Shown in pieces: positions 25,308-33,677 of a DNA stretch of 64,000 nt. The position numbers and the translations under genes are program-made. How positions within the stretch are numbered: the first letter of the stretch is position 1; every line of letters starts with the position of its first letter. Location: positions 1,984,001-2,048,000 of the forward strand of contig NZ_CP035758.1 in the NCBI RefSeq assembly GCF_004208415.1, written 5' to 3'. A model generated the notes under the pieces. It ran no database searches, was not told the origin of the DNA, and saw only the letters and a list, made by a program, of their open reading frames with translations. The DNA comes from Ktedonosporobacter rubrisoli (GTDB lineage: Bacteria; Chloroflexota; Ktedonobacteria; Ktedonobacterales; Ktedonobacteraceae).

Positions 25308-25688
25308 ATGGTTACACTCTCTAATGCCCTTAGCATTATCAATATGCTCCTCATGATTTTCGGTATTGTTGGTGGGCTATTTGCCTTGCGCCATGGCTCA
25401 CTGAAGGCTGCTAATGAGGTGCAGGAACGCGCGATCAACGCATTACAAGCTGAACTGGCTACTGTAAGGCTGCGCTTAACTGATTTACAGGCCGAGAACG
25501 GGCGCCTTAAGCATATTGTGGCCACGATTGTTGCTGCGCTTAACAACTGCGGCATCGAGCTGAGCATCAATGGGGATATGGTTAATATCAAAAGTGACCA
25601 GAATGGTAAGAGCACGACTGCCCATATCCAAGAGGCGCTCCGCCCCCGTTCTGGCAAGCTTCTCGCTGCGCCTGCCCAGTTCACGTGA
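25308..25688 (+). CDS. Small membrane-anchored coiled-coil protein
   Basis: A 126-residue protein with one N-terminal membrane helix (LSIINMLLMIFGIVGGLFAL), then a heptad coiled coil (about residues 35-75, VQERAINALQAELATVRLRLTDLQAENGRL), then a polar tail. The start is uncertain: the frame is open from 25203, but the ATG at 25308 begins just before the membrane helix, and AGGAAGG lies 15 bases upstream. In size and layout it resembles holin- or spanin-like phage membrane proteins. It shares this design with the protein at 28284. Confidence 0.5.
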   Translation: MVTLSNALSIINMLLMIFGIVGGLFALRHGSLKAANEVQERAINALQAELATVRLRLTDLQAENGRLKHIVATIVAALNNCGIELSINGDMVNIKSDQNGKSTTAHIQEALRPRSGKLLAAPAQFT

Positions 25689-25812
25689 TAAGCAGGCGCT
25701 AAGCTTCAGGTTCCCAGGCAGTTTTTTTGTGAATTCCTGGAACCTGGCCAGGAAAAGCTGGCAATAGGCATCTGGCTTCGGGGACATCTATTCCTGACGG
25801 TAGGTTCACAAC

Positions 25813-26625
25813 TCAGGGTTTTTGGCCGCTCACGATAAATCCGCCCACCCCGCCAAAGAAGCGTTGCTCGCGTTCGGCCTCCTCCAGGTAGCTCCAGAAG
25901 CGTGCCAGCTCCTCTGCCGAAATTGCACCTGCCGCCAAAGAGTGTTGCAGAATGCCATCAAAGATCATCTTAAAAAAGGCAAAGTCTGATGGAAGGACGC
26001 TGCCAATGATAACGATATTGCGCAGCCCGGCTTCACGAAAAAGCCGTGGCAACTGGCGCCCCATCCATCCCTGCCGTACGTTGTCACAGACCAGGTGGAT
26101 CAACTTGCGGGCCAGCGTGCGGTCTGGAATATCGACCATCAGCAGGTCCAAATCGGCATCTGCTACCACGATCCGCGCACCTGGTCGTGCTACTCTAATC
26201 ATCTCAGCCAGCGCCCGACCTGGCTCACTCAAATGCTCGAAGACGCGCGCTGACTGGCAACCATCAAAGGTCTTCTCCGCGAAGGGAAGTTGGTAGGCAT
26301 TGCCTGAAAGGTACTCGACTGGCAAATGTGCCTCTGCGGCCCGCGTACGCGCCTCCTGTATCATGGTCTCGCTTGCATCTATTCCTACTACGCGTCCCCC
26401 AGGCCCTACCAATTCTGCCAGGGAGAGCGCATCCTGTCCCGTGCCGCAGCCAACATCAAGCAGTGCCGCACCTTCCTTGATTGCGAGCAGATCAATCATC
26501 ATCTGCTTATAGATGCCTATGTCTCGCAGGGAGAGTGATTTATCAAGAAAGCGTGTAAAGAAATCGGGATGAGCTGCCTGATCTACCGTGTCAAAACGCG
26601 CCATATTATCGTTATACTTGTTCAT
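25813..26625 (-). CDS. Class I SAM-dependent methyltransferase (cargo)
   Basis: A 270-residue UbiE-like methyltransferase. The SAM-binding motif is ALLDVGCGTGQDALSLAELVG, followed by VGIDASETMIQ and a post-II FDGCQSARVFEHLSEP. The ATG at 26625 has AAGAGGAG before it. The gene runs against the phage genes, next to an alpha/beta-hydrolase on the same strand (152 bases apart). The pair looks like an insertion into the phage module. Substrate unknown. Confidence 0.82.
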   Translation of the reverse strand: MNKYNDNMARFDTVDQAAHPDFFTRFLDKSLSLRDIGIYKQMMIDLLAIKEGAALLDVGCGTGQDALSLAELVGPGGRVVGIDASETMIQEARTRAAEAHLPVEYLSGNAYQLPFAEKTFDGCQSARVFEHLSEPGRALAEMIRVARPGARIVVADADLDLLMVDIPDRTLARKLIHLVCDNVRQGWMGRQLPRLFREAGLRNIVIIGSVLPSDFAFFKMIFDGILQHSLAAGAISAEELARFWSYLEEAEREQRFFGGVGGFIVSGQKP

Positions 26626-26777
26626 CGCACTCCTCTTGATAAAACATGAAGGGGTACAGTCTAGCATAGTTCCGTTTACAAATCTGCTCTAACTTGCCCA
26701 TTGGATACACCGGATATCCGTCCTTTTTTGTCCAATTCGCGTACGCACCTCTTCCAAGTATTATATAACGAAGTGCC

Positions 26778-27593
26778 TTAGTGCTTGCTCTCCTTGTCAT
26801 CAAGGAAGAGCGAAAGAACGGGCAGGAGAAGATCAGGGCGGAAAATGATATTGTAATGGGTCGCGCCAGGCAAGATAGCGAGCCGAGAAGCAATCATATG
26901 CTCACCGTTCCAGCCAGCGTCTTGCTTGCCACCACCCAGGAGCTGGAAAAACTCGGCAACATGTATAGGCGAGAAGGAGTCAGCATCGCCGGCGACAAGC
27001 AGCGTAGGCGGCTTCAAGGTGGGAATCTGCTCAGTCCAATCGTAGTCACGGCTCATGGTTTCCTTCATGGCAGTCACAAAACGTGTAAAGTCTTCTGGCT
27101 TTGGCGCAATGCTCATATAGGCCTCTTGCATAGGCGTGCCAGCAAAGAATTCAGGAGCCATCGCGGCCATACCGGCTTGAATTTCGGGATACCAACCGGT
27201 CCGTTTAAAGGGGGTAGAGATGAGGATCAGCCTGTTAATGCGTTCGGGATGACGAATAGCTGTCTGTAGCGCTACTTTACCTCCCAGAGAGTAGCCAAGC
27301 AGATCGGCTTTTTCGAGCCCGAGATACTTGATGAGTTCGGCAATATCGTCAGCCATATCTTCAATGCTGAATTGACGATCGGTGAGGGCTGTGCGGCCAT
27401 GCCCGTAAAGGTCGACGCCAATGATCTGATGGTTCTGAGCAAGCGTGGGAGATAGGGCGGCAAACATGTCAAAAGTTCCAAAGCCGCCATGTAGCATGAC
27501 CAGGGGTGTACCGGTGCCATGGATCTCATAGTATAGTTCTATTCCGTTTACTGCGGCATATTTCCCGGCCTGATTGTGCGCTGTAGTTGTCAA
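26778..27593 (-). CDS. Alpha/beta-hydrolase (cargo)
   Basis: A 271-residue alpha/beta-hydrolase. The oxyanion region is HGGFGT, the nucleophile elbow is GYSLGGK, the acid is GDADSFSP and the histidine is LPGATHYN. The substrate may be an ester, lactone or haloorganic compound. It is on the minus strand between phage genes, upstream of and possibly co-transcribed with the methyltransferase at 25813. The ATG follows AGGAGTACTATTTTGAC. Confidence 0.82.
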   Translation of the reverse strand: MTTTAHNQAGKYAAVNGIELYYEIHGTGTPLVMLHGGFGTFDMFAALSPTLAQNHQIIGVDLYGHGRTALTDRQFSIEDMADDIAELIKYLGLEKADLLGYSLGGKVALQTAIRHPERINRLILISTPFKRTGWYPEIQAGMAAMAPEFFAGTPMQEAYMSIAPKPEDFTRFVTAMKETMSRDYDWTEQIPTLKPPTLLVAGDADSFSPIHVAEFFQLLGGGKQDAGWNGEHMIASRLAILPGATHYNIIFRPDLLLPVLSLFLDDKESKH

Positions 27594-27828
27594 AATAGTA
27601 CTCCTTTAGTTTGAGTTGGGAAAGGGCAGCTCATCCCCGGCTCTATATTCTTCATATGGGTTGTATGCATGGCTTTGGGGTTTCTCTTTTACCGCTGGCG
27701 GTACTTTAATTATCGCGAGTAGAGCCTGCCCGGATTGTAGGCTCAATACAGCCTGCCTACCAGTATATTCTTTTGGGGAAGCGAAAAATGGAAGCCAACT
27801 TTATGGCTATGTGGAGAGGAAAGAATGT

Positions 27829-28269
27829 ATGGCCACTATTGGTTACGATGCCGAAATTGTACTGGACAATCAAGGGTATCTTATCAAGCCCGGCAGTTAT
27901 CTCATGCGTCAGCTGCGCATACGCAAAGCTACCATCCGCGCCGATGGTGGCGAAGCCTACGTCGATCTGGGTCCGGGCAAGCGGGTATGGAGCATGGTTA
28001 TCCTCTGCCTCAATGATCTGCTCAGGTACGACGGTACGCTGACTGGTCTCACGGGCCAGCAGTATCGCGATGCTCTGCGCACAAGCTATCTCAACAGCAC
28101 TGGCAGCACCATTCTCTATAGCGATCCCATCAACGCTACCGCTGTCGCGGTCCACTTCGACCAGTATTCGGAGCAGATCCTTGATCTACACAGTCAGGTC
28201 GTAGCGCTGGCAACAGGCAGCAGCCTGGCCGCTTCGTACCAGGTGGCCATTGAACTGGTGGAAGCATAG
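27829..28269 (+). CDS. Phage virion-type protein, unknown
   Basis: A 146-residue protein starting MATIGYDAEIVLDNQGYLIKP at an ATG preceded by GGAGAGGAAAGAATGT; the longer open frame from 27616 is not supported. It contains SYLMRQLRIRKATIRADGGEAYVDLGPGKRVW, a beta-rich stretch typical of tail or head-completion components. It begins a run of four closely packed phage genes that ends with the terminase. Confidence 0.6.
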   Translation: MATIGYDAEIVLDNQGYLIKPGSYLMRQLRIRKATIRADGGEAYVDLGPGKRVWSMVILCLNDLLRYDGTLTGLTGQQYRDALRTSYLNSTGSTILYSDPINATAVAVHFDQYSEQILDLHSQVVALATGSSLAASYQVAIELVEA

Positions 28270-28283
28270 AGGAGGTGGCAGCG

Positions 28284-28652
28284 ATGAAGCGTCGCGATCC
28301 GGTGACGGGAGATCAACTTTCTGCCGGGGAGTATCTCAGCTGGCTCATTCAGAGCATGATAAGACGTTGGGCCTTCTTAGGCCTGATTACCCTGCTGACG
28401 GTCATCGTGTGGACAACCAACAATCCGATCGCCTTGAACTGGTGGAATTTGGGTGCATCCTATATGGCCCTGGTCATCGAGTCGGTGGTCGGCATAAGTA
28501 TGTATGCCCAGACCAGGCGCGATGCGCTTGTGATGCGCGAAACCAGGAAGATCAGCCAGCAAAACGCGCAGCAGCTTGCTCGCCTGGAGGCTGTCGAAGA
28601 AAAAATGCTGCTCATCTTGCAAAACCAGCAGGAAATCACTGAAAGGTTATGA
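28284..28652 (+). CDS. Two-helix membrane protein with coiled-coil tail
   Basis: A 122-residue protein with two membrane helices (WAFLGLITLLTVIVWTT and WWNLGASYMALVIESVVGISMYA), then a coiled coil (RETRKISQQNAQQLARLEAVEEKMLLILQNQQEI). The ATG at 28284 follows AGGAGG at eight bases. It overlaps the next small gene by ATGA. The layout fits a holin-like or superinfection-related phage membrane protein; no family was recognised. Confidence 0.6.
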   Translation: MKRRDPVTGDQLSAGEYLSWLIQSMIRRWAFLGLITLLTVIVWTTNNPIALNWWNLGASYMALVIESVVGISMYAQTRRDALVMRETRKISQQNAQQLARLEAVEEKMLLILQNQQEITERL

Positions 28653-28804
28653 GCGAAGTCAAGGCAGTCGCCAAAGAAGAGAGACGATTGGATGCGCTGT
28701 TCTGCTGGAAGAGCTTGACGAGGATTGAGGCAGCGATGTTAGGCCAGAAGGGCGAGCAGGCGAGATTCATCTTAACTACGCGAGAGAGGTATAAGGGGAC
28801 ATGA
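28649..28804 (+). CDS. 51-residue protein coupled to the terminase
   Basis: A short gene, MSEVKAVAKEERRLDALF to the C-terminus RERYKGT. It overlaps the membrane-protein gene by ATGA at its start and the terminase gene by ATGA at its end, so all three are probably translated in a chain. It is basic, helical and Leu/Arg-rich. Its position right before the large terminase is where a small terminase often sits, but it is much shorter than known ones. Confidence 0.55.
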   Translation: MSEVKAVAKEERRLDALFCWKSLTRIEAAMLGQKGEQARFILTTRERYKGT

Positions 28805-30278
28805 AACGTTTATCCAGCGAAGCTTTTGCCAGGATCGTGCTCAATAAACAGCTTTATCCATACCAGATCGAGATAGCTGAAGCTGTGATCGACTCAGTAC
28901 TCAGAGGAAAAGGCCTGACCTTTAGCGTCATGCTCGCTCGTCAAATGGGCAAAAATGAGTTGAGCGCTATCATCGAGACCTATCTGCTCATGTGCATGGA
29001 GAGCGGGAGTATCATTAAAGCGGCTCCCACGTAACGTTTAAGCCGCAAATTGTCAACAGCAAGTTGCGCCTGCTCTCTATGCTCGAAGGCCCATTGACCC
29101 GCGAGCGCATCTTCAAGAGCTATGGCTATATCGTCGGCTTAGCGCCCTCACCCGAACAACGCTCAGCTCTGGTCGGCCCTCGCGTCATGTTCTTTAGCGC
29201 TGGCCCGGAGAGCAATATTGTTGGGGCCACAGCCAGTCTGTTGCTGGAGATCGATGAGGCCCAGGATGTGGCCATTGAGAAATACGATAGAGACCTCAGA
29301 CCGATGGCCTCAACAACCAATGCGACCACTGTGCTCTATGGCACGGCCTGGAGCGACGATACCTTGCTGGCCATGATGAAGGCCCACAATCAGGAATTGC
29401 AGGAACAGGATGGAATCCAGCGCCACTTTGAGTACGATTGGAGGACGCTGGCGAGCCGTAACGAGCATTACAAGCGATTCGTTGAGGGCGAGATCGGGCG
29501 GCTGGGCGAAGATCATATGACGATTAGGACGCAGTATCGTCTCTTGCCGATAAGTGGAGCTGGCTTTCTGCTCAACGAGATGCAGCGCTATATGTTGCGC
29601 GGTTCCCACACCTGGGAAGAGGAGCCCAGCGAAGATGGGGAGGGGCTCTATGTGGCCGGCGTTGATCTTGGTGGTGAGGAGCGTGCGAGCCAAGGACGCT
29701 CAGCGCAGCTCAACAGGAAGCGTGATAGTACGGTGATTACGCTTGGCAAGGTGACCTATAATGAGCTGGGCCTGCCGAAAATCGAGATTGTGCATCAGCT
29801 CTGTTGGACGGGCATGCCCTACCAGGAACAGTACGCACAACTTGTCGCGCTTGTGCAGCGCTGGGAATTGCGCAAGCTGGTCATAGATCGCAGTGGCCTG
29901 GGAGATATGATGGCTTCGCTGCTCACAGCCAGGCTGGGCGAACAGCGCGTGCTTGCCTTCCAGTTTACCCGTCCCTCGAAGAGCCATCTGACCTATCAGC
30001 TCCTGAGCCTTATCAACTCTAGCCGGCTCAAGCTCTATCAGCCTGACGAAGCGCCTGCAAGCATTTATGAGGAGTGCTGGAAACAACTCAAGCTGGCGCG
30101 CTATCGCGTGCCGGCACAAAATTTGCTTGATATGTATGTGCCATCCGAAGAAGGCCACGATGATTTTCTCATGAGCGTAGCGCTTTGCGGTGAGGCGGTC
30201 AAGGATTGGTCCGCTCCCAGCGCCGAAGCGCACATTATCAGGCCGCGCCGCCTGTATGACAATGAAGGCTATTTTTAA
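28801..30278 (+). pseudogene. Phage terminase large subunit, frameshifted
   Basis: The ATPase-nuclease that packs phage DNA, here in two frames: 28801-29034 and about 29031-30278. Walker A is ARQMGKNE (about residue 45), and Walker B is LLEIDEAQD in the second part. The nuclease domain has VAGVDLGGEE, LVIDRSGLG and DDFLMSVAL. The break is at ACGTAACGTTT (29029-29039): removing five bases gives AAPTFKPQIVNSKL, the usual sequence. No slippery site is present, so a programmed shift is unlikely. The C-terminal frame is intact over 400 residues, so the mutation appears recent. Sequencing error cannot be excluded. Confidence 0.88.
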
Positions 30279-30407
30279 GCCGTGGCATCAACTTGCGCTC
30301 GTGCTCATGGATTCTTCCACAAAATCATTGCCAGGTCGAAAGAACATTCGGTAAACTATCTCTTGTGCTCACAACACTATTCGAGCGCGAGAGAAAGGAC
30401 ATGAGTA

Positions 30408-31010
30408 GTGGCCATTATTGCACGCTATCACGTGGAAGCGCAGACAGGCGTTGGTTTCCGTTTGCAGCAAGGGCAGTTTCTTACGATCATTGATCCACAA
30501 GGAGAGCAGGTAGCCGATCTTGTGGCTTTTGGCGCGGTCAACACGACCGAGTGGTTATCATCAGGGCGCAGTATTGATTATAGCGAAACTATTTATTTGA
30601 CAACAGGACATGTGCTGTACTCGAATCGGAGTAGCCCTATGTTTACCATTGTGGAAGATACAGTCGGCAAGCATGATTTTCTCTTTGCCGCCTGTAGCCC
30701 GGAATCTTTTTGGATTCTCGACGGAATCCAGGGATATCATCCCAGTTGCTTTGAAAATTTAGAAAAGAGCCTTGGCCCCTTTGGCATCACTGGAGACAGG
30801 CTTCCAACCCCATTCAACCTCTTTATGAATGCATCAGTTCTTCCCAGTGGACAGATCAAGATTGCTCCTCCACTCTCGCAACCAGGGAGCATTGTGCGGC
30901 TGCGAGCAGAAATGGACCTGGTTGTGGGTGTCTCAGCCTGTTCAACCGAAGCGTGTAACAATGGCACCTGTAAGCCTATTGACGTGGAGATTTCTGGAGA
31001 AACAAGCTGA
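30408..31010 (+). CDS. DUF1989 (urea carboxylase-associated) family protein
   Basis: A 200-residue protein of the DUF1989 family. Its landmarks are GQFLTIIDPQGEQVADLVAF near the N-terminus, the HDFLFAACS segment and the C-terminal CSTEACNNGTCKPIDVEI with likely metal-binding cysteines. Relatives sit next to urea carboxylase or amino-acid catabolism genes and are thought to act on small amine substrates, but the reaction is not settled. The start is a GTG with AAAGGA upstream. No urea genes are nearby. It is the first non-phage gene after the module. Confidence 0.8.
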   Translation: MAIIARYHVEAQTGVGFRLQQGQFLTIIDPQGEQVADLVAFGAVNTTEWLSSGRSIDYSETIYLTTGHVLYSNRSSPMFTIVEDTVGKHDFLFAACSPESFWILDGIQGYHPSCFENLEKSLGPFGITGDRLPTPFNLFMNASVLPSGQIKIAPPLSQPGSIVRLRAEMDLVVGVSACSTEACNNGTCKPIDVEISGETS

Positions 31011-31084
31011 ATGTAGCAAGGAGCAGTGAAATCGGGATTGTGACAATTACTAACCTCTGCTAGGCCGGAAGATCATATGGAGCT

Positions 31085-31636
31085 TTATAGCCGGGGCCAG
31101 TTATCCTCAAGATAGAGCTTGATGAGCCCGGCGTGCGAGAGGGGTCGGTTTGCGGCATTGATGTCGCAATTGGTTTCGTAATCAAGGAAGATGATAGTCT
31201 TTTCCTTTTCTAGTTGCTTCAGCTCGCTGAGCAGATCTTGCAGACAGTGCTCAAGTACCCATTGATAGGTGGGCAGATAGATCAGGTGGCGCGCTTGCAG
31301 GTAGGGAAGCAATTGCGTTCCGGTCACGCCCTGGCGATGGCCCAGAACTTTTCCATATGTGCGGACGGAGCGCTTGAGATTTTTCATAGTGGTGATGGCA
31401 AATTTGCGCTGATCGATATCGGCCCGCTCAAAGACCTTGAGTCCCTGCCAGATGCCCTCGACGCTAGCGCTGAGATAGCCAGGCGAGAAGGGGACGGGAA
31501 TATTGCCGTGTGGATAGAAGGGGCTGAAGCGCAGCCAGGGTTGGGAGCCGCGCGAGGTTACATCAATGATCGCGGCCTGCGGATGTTGCTGCCGAATTTT
31601 TTCCAGGGATGCGCGCCGATTGTAAATGATAATCAC
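31085..31636 (-). CDS. Uncharacterised protein, possibly conserved
   Basis: A 183-residue protein that I do not recognise. It starts MIIIYNRRASLEKIRQQHPQ (GTG start, AGGAGG ten bases upstream) and contains FYPHGNIPVPFSPGYLSASVEGIWQGLKVFE. The end is NRPLSHAGLIKLYLEDNWP. The mixed alpha/beta pattern with 'SHAGLIK' could be a small enzyme, and no membrane segment or signal is seen. The gene stands alone, running towards the DUF1989 gene. Confidence 0.7.
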   Translation of the reverse strand: MIIIYNRRASLEKIRQQHPQAAIIDVTSRGSQPWLRFSPFYPHGNIPVPFSPGYLSASVEGIWQGLKVFERADIDQRKFAITTMKNLKRSVRTYGKVLGHRQGVTGTQLLPYLQARHLIYLPTYQWVLEHCLQDLLSELKQLEKEKTIIFLDYETNCDINAANRPLSHAGLIKLYLEDNWPRL

Positions 31637-32083
31637 CAGCGTTTATCCTCCTACATGCCCCTTTGTAAGGTTAGATCGAAGATAACTGCGAAGAGCGTAA
31701 GACTGCTCAGCAAAAATGCTACTCTGTGTGAGAAATAGCTTTGTTTGGCTTATTGCATTTAGCAAGTCTGGAGCTAGATTATAGCATACCTGATCTCTTC
31801 CTTATCCATCTTGTGCGGCTGGCTATTTCGCTCTATGCTAAAAGCATAAATTTACTCAAAACAACCCTAAAAGCTATGCTCACAGCTTAGTTATGTAATA
31901 GATAGGTCATCGCTATGTTTTACTATCGCCAGGCAGGCTATCGCTCGTGTGCCGGTCAGGGATGGAGGACGTAGGATGTATGCTACAATAGAGGTGATCT
32001 TTCACCTGAGTTCAGGACAAAACCCGGTAGATGGACTCCAAAGAAAATCATCTCACGCGATTTGCAATCAAGGAGGCGTCCTA
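31637..32083. other. Intergenic region before the radical SAM cluster
   Basis: About 450 bases without a gene. It contains the 18-nt palindromic motif at 31869-31886 and a -10-like TACAAT at 31983-31988. The reading frame of the radical SAM gene is open from 31949, but its real start is at 32084. Confidence 0.4.
31869..31886 (+). promoter_or_regulatory. 18-nt palindromic motif, copy 1
   Basis: AAAAGCTATGCTCACAGC, followed by TTAG. The core AGCTATGCTCACAGCT is an imperfect dyad. The exact reverse complement occurs at 37609-37626. Both copies lie 150-215 bases upstream of a + strand gene. Probably a shared operator. Confidence 0.55.
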
Positions 32084-33646
32084 ATGGAGAACCAACCTGA
32101 TCTATCTAATTCTGCTAACTCTTCGTCCAAGACGATTCCACCTATATCGGATACCACTCCCTTCCCTACATCCCGTCTGAAGCAAGATGCCGATTATGTC
32201 TTTTTTGAATTAACGCGCAGCATTTGCCCTGAGTGTCGTCGCGTCATTGATGGGCACATTCTCTTACGCGATAATAAAGTGTATATGCGCAAGCGCTGCC
32301 CTGAGCATGGGCAGTTTGAGGGCCTGGTCTATGGCGATGCTCAGGCTTATACCTCTGCTGCTCGCTTCAACAAACCTGGCACGATACCGCTTGCCTATTC
32401 CACTCAAATTGAGCACGGCTGCCCTCATGATTGCGGCCTGTGTCCCGAGCATCAACAACATGCCTGTCTGGGTATCATTGAGGTGAATAGTGCCTGTAAC
32501 ATGAATTGTCCGCTTTGCTTTGCCAATGCTGGTGCGGGCTTTAATCTGACCCTTGAAGAAGTCGAAGGGATTCTCGATCATCTGGTAGAAACTGAAGGCA
32601 ATCCTGAAGTGGTTCAGTTCTCCGGTGGGGAACCAACCATCCATCCCCAAATCATTGAAATGATGAAAGCCGCGAAAAAGCGGAATATCAGACATGTTAT
32701 GCTGAACACGAACGGAAAGCGAATCGCTACCGATGACGATTTCTTGCAGCAATTAGTCGAATTGCATCCCTCAGTCTACTTTCAATTTGACGGCTTTTCC
32801 TCTGAAACCTATCGCATCTTACGCGGTGAACCGGATATCCTGACGCTCAAACTTAGGGCCTTAGACCGCCTGGCGGAAATTGGCGCGAACGTGGTACTGG
32901 TGCCGGCAGTTGATCGCTTTGTCAATCTTCACGAGGTAGGGGCGATTACTACTTTTGCAATGCAGCATCCGGCGGTTCGTGGCATTAGCTTTCAGCCGGC
33001 CTTCCAATCTGGCCGCCACGGAAAAAGTGATCCCATGCAGCGCTTGACCATTCCCGACATTCTCAAAGCGCTGGAAGAGCAGACCGGGGGAATGCTGCTG
33101 GTTTCGGATTTTGTTCCGGTTCCCTGCTGCTTTCCCACCTGTAACTCGGTCACCTATGTCCTCAACGATGGCGATACTGTTCTACCTTTAACGCGCGTCC
33201 TCAACGTTGACGATTACCTTGATTACATCACGAATCGTGCCGCACCTGATCTTTCGGAAGATATCAAAAGTGCCCTGGAGGGGCTCTGGTCCTCATCTGT
33301 TGTCCCGGGCTCCGACAAGGCGGCACAGCAATTTGCCCTTTCCTGTGCTGCTTGCGAACTACCCGATGGACTCGATCTTGCAGCCTTTGCGAAAAATATC
33401 TTTATGATCATGCTGCAGGATTTCATGGACCCCTGGACATTTAACCAGAAGAACTTGATGAAATGCTGTAAGGAGATCTTATTGCCTGATGGCAAGCAAA
33501 TTCCATTTTGTGCTTACAACAATGTGGGATACCGCGAACAGGCTCGTACACAGCTGCAGGCCCGTGAGAGGCAACGCAATCAGGCCAGACGGGCAAGTCT
33601 CCCTTTTACGCCTGAACCATTAACTTTTTCATTTGCGCAAAAATAG
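32084..33646 (+). CDS. Radical SAM enzyme of the Tes/COG1964 type
   Basis: A 520-residue radical SAM protein. The cluster motif is NSACNMNCPLC (Cx3Cx2C) with SGGEPTIHP following. Before it come a rubredoxin-like pair (CPECRRVI... KRCPEHG) and HGCPHDCGLCPEHQQHACLG, both seen in the tetraether-lipid synthase (Tes) group and relatives. Further Cys groups (VPCCFPTCNS, MKCCKEI) may hold extra clusters. Archaeal Tes joins unreactive lipid methyl ends; bacterial relatives are little studied. The ATG at 32084 follows AAGGAGG. A methyltransferase gene starts 31 bases later and a lipid-type phosphatidyltransferase is nearby, which fits lipid modification (inference). Another radical SAM chemistry is possible. 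Confidence 0.8.
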   Translation: MENQPDLSNSANSSSKTIPPISDTTPFPTSRLKQDADYVFFELTRSICPECRRVIDGHILLRDNKVYMRKRCPEHGQFEGLVYGDAQAYTSAARFNKPGTIPLAYSTQIEHGCPHDCGLCPEHQQHACLGIIEVNSACNMNCPLCFANAGAGFNLTLEEVEGILDHLVETEGNPEVVQFSGGEPTIHPQIIEMMKAAKKRNIRHVMLNTNGKRIATDDDFLQQLVELHPSVYFQFDGFSSETYRILRGEPDILTLKLRALDRLAEIGANVVLVPAVDRFVNLHEVGAITTFAMQHPAVRGISFQPAFQSGRHGKSDPMQRLTIPDILKALEEQTGGMLLVSDFVPVPCCFPTCNSVTYVLNDGDTVLPLTRVLNVDDYLDYITNRAAPDLSEDIKSALEGLWSSSVVPGSDKAAQQFALSCAACELPDGLDLAAFAKNIFMIMLQDFMDPWTFNQKNLMKCCKEILLPDGKQIPFCAYNNVGYREQARTQLQARERQRNQARRASLPFTPEPLTFSFAQK

Positions 33647-33677
33647 CTTTGCCCTATCTATTAATAGGGAGGAACTG

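Larger units (their letters stand above)
13259..30278 (+). mobile_element. Remnant head-gene module of a tailed phage
   Basis: About 17 kb of phage-type genes, nearly all on the + strand: portal, small structural genes, fused protease-capsid with a group I intron, virion proteins, a tail-like protein, a connector-like protein, membrane proteins and large terminase. The order is a circular permutation of the usual one: terminase comes last and portal first, as if the element had been opened between them. Three genes are frameshifted. No integrase, repressor, lysis cassette, tape-measure, tail-tube or replication gene is seen, and no flanking direct repeat was found. Two inverted genes (25813-27593) and a receiver-domain gene (21222) look like cargo. 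Most likely it is a decaying or partly domesticated prophage. Confidence 0.8.

Noticed and set aside
29029..29040. Programmed frameshift in the terminase
   Set aside because: No slippery heptamer or downstream structure is visible; a simple five-base insertion restores the known protein sequence.
12935..30410. Attachment-site direct repeats flanking the phage module
   Set aside because: Comparison by eye of 12935-13250 with 30279-30410 showed no shared direct repeat; no integrase is present either.
30293..30493. 66-codon frame overlapping the DUF1989 start
   Set aside because: Out of frame with the clear DUF1989 protein and no domain.
31214..31738. 174-codon + strand frame
   Set aside because: Antisense shadow of the minus-strand gene 31085-31636, which has an AGGAGG site and coherent composition.
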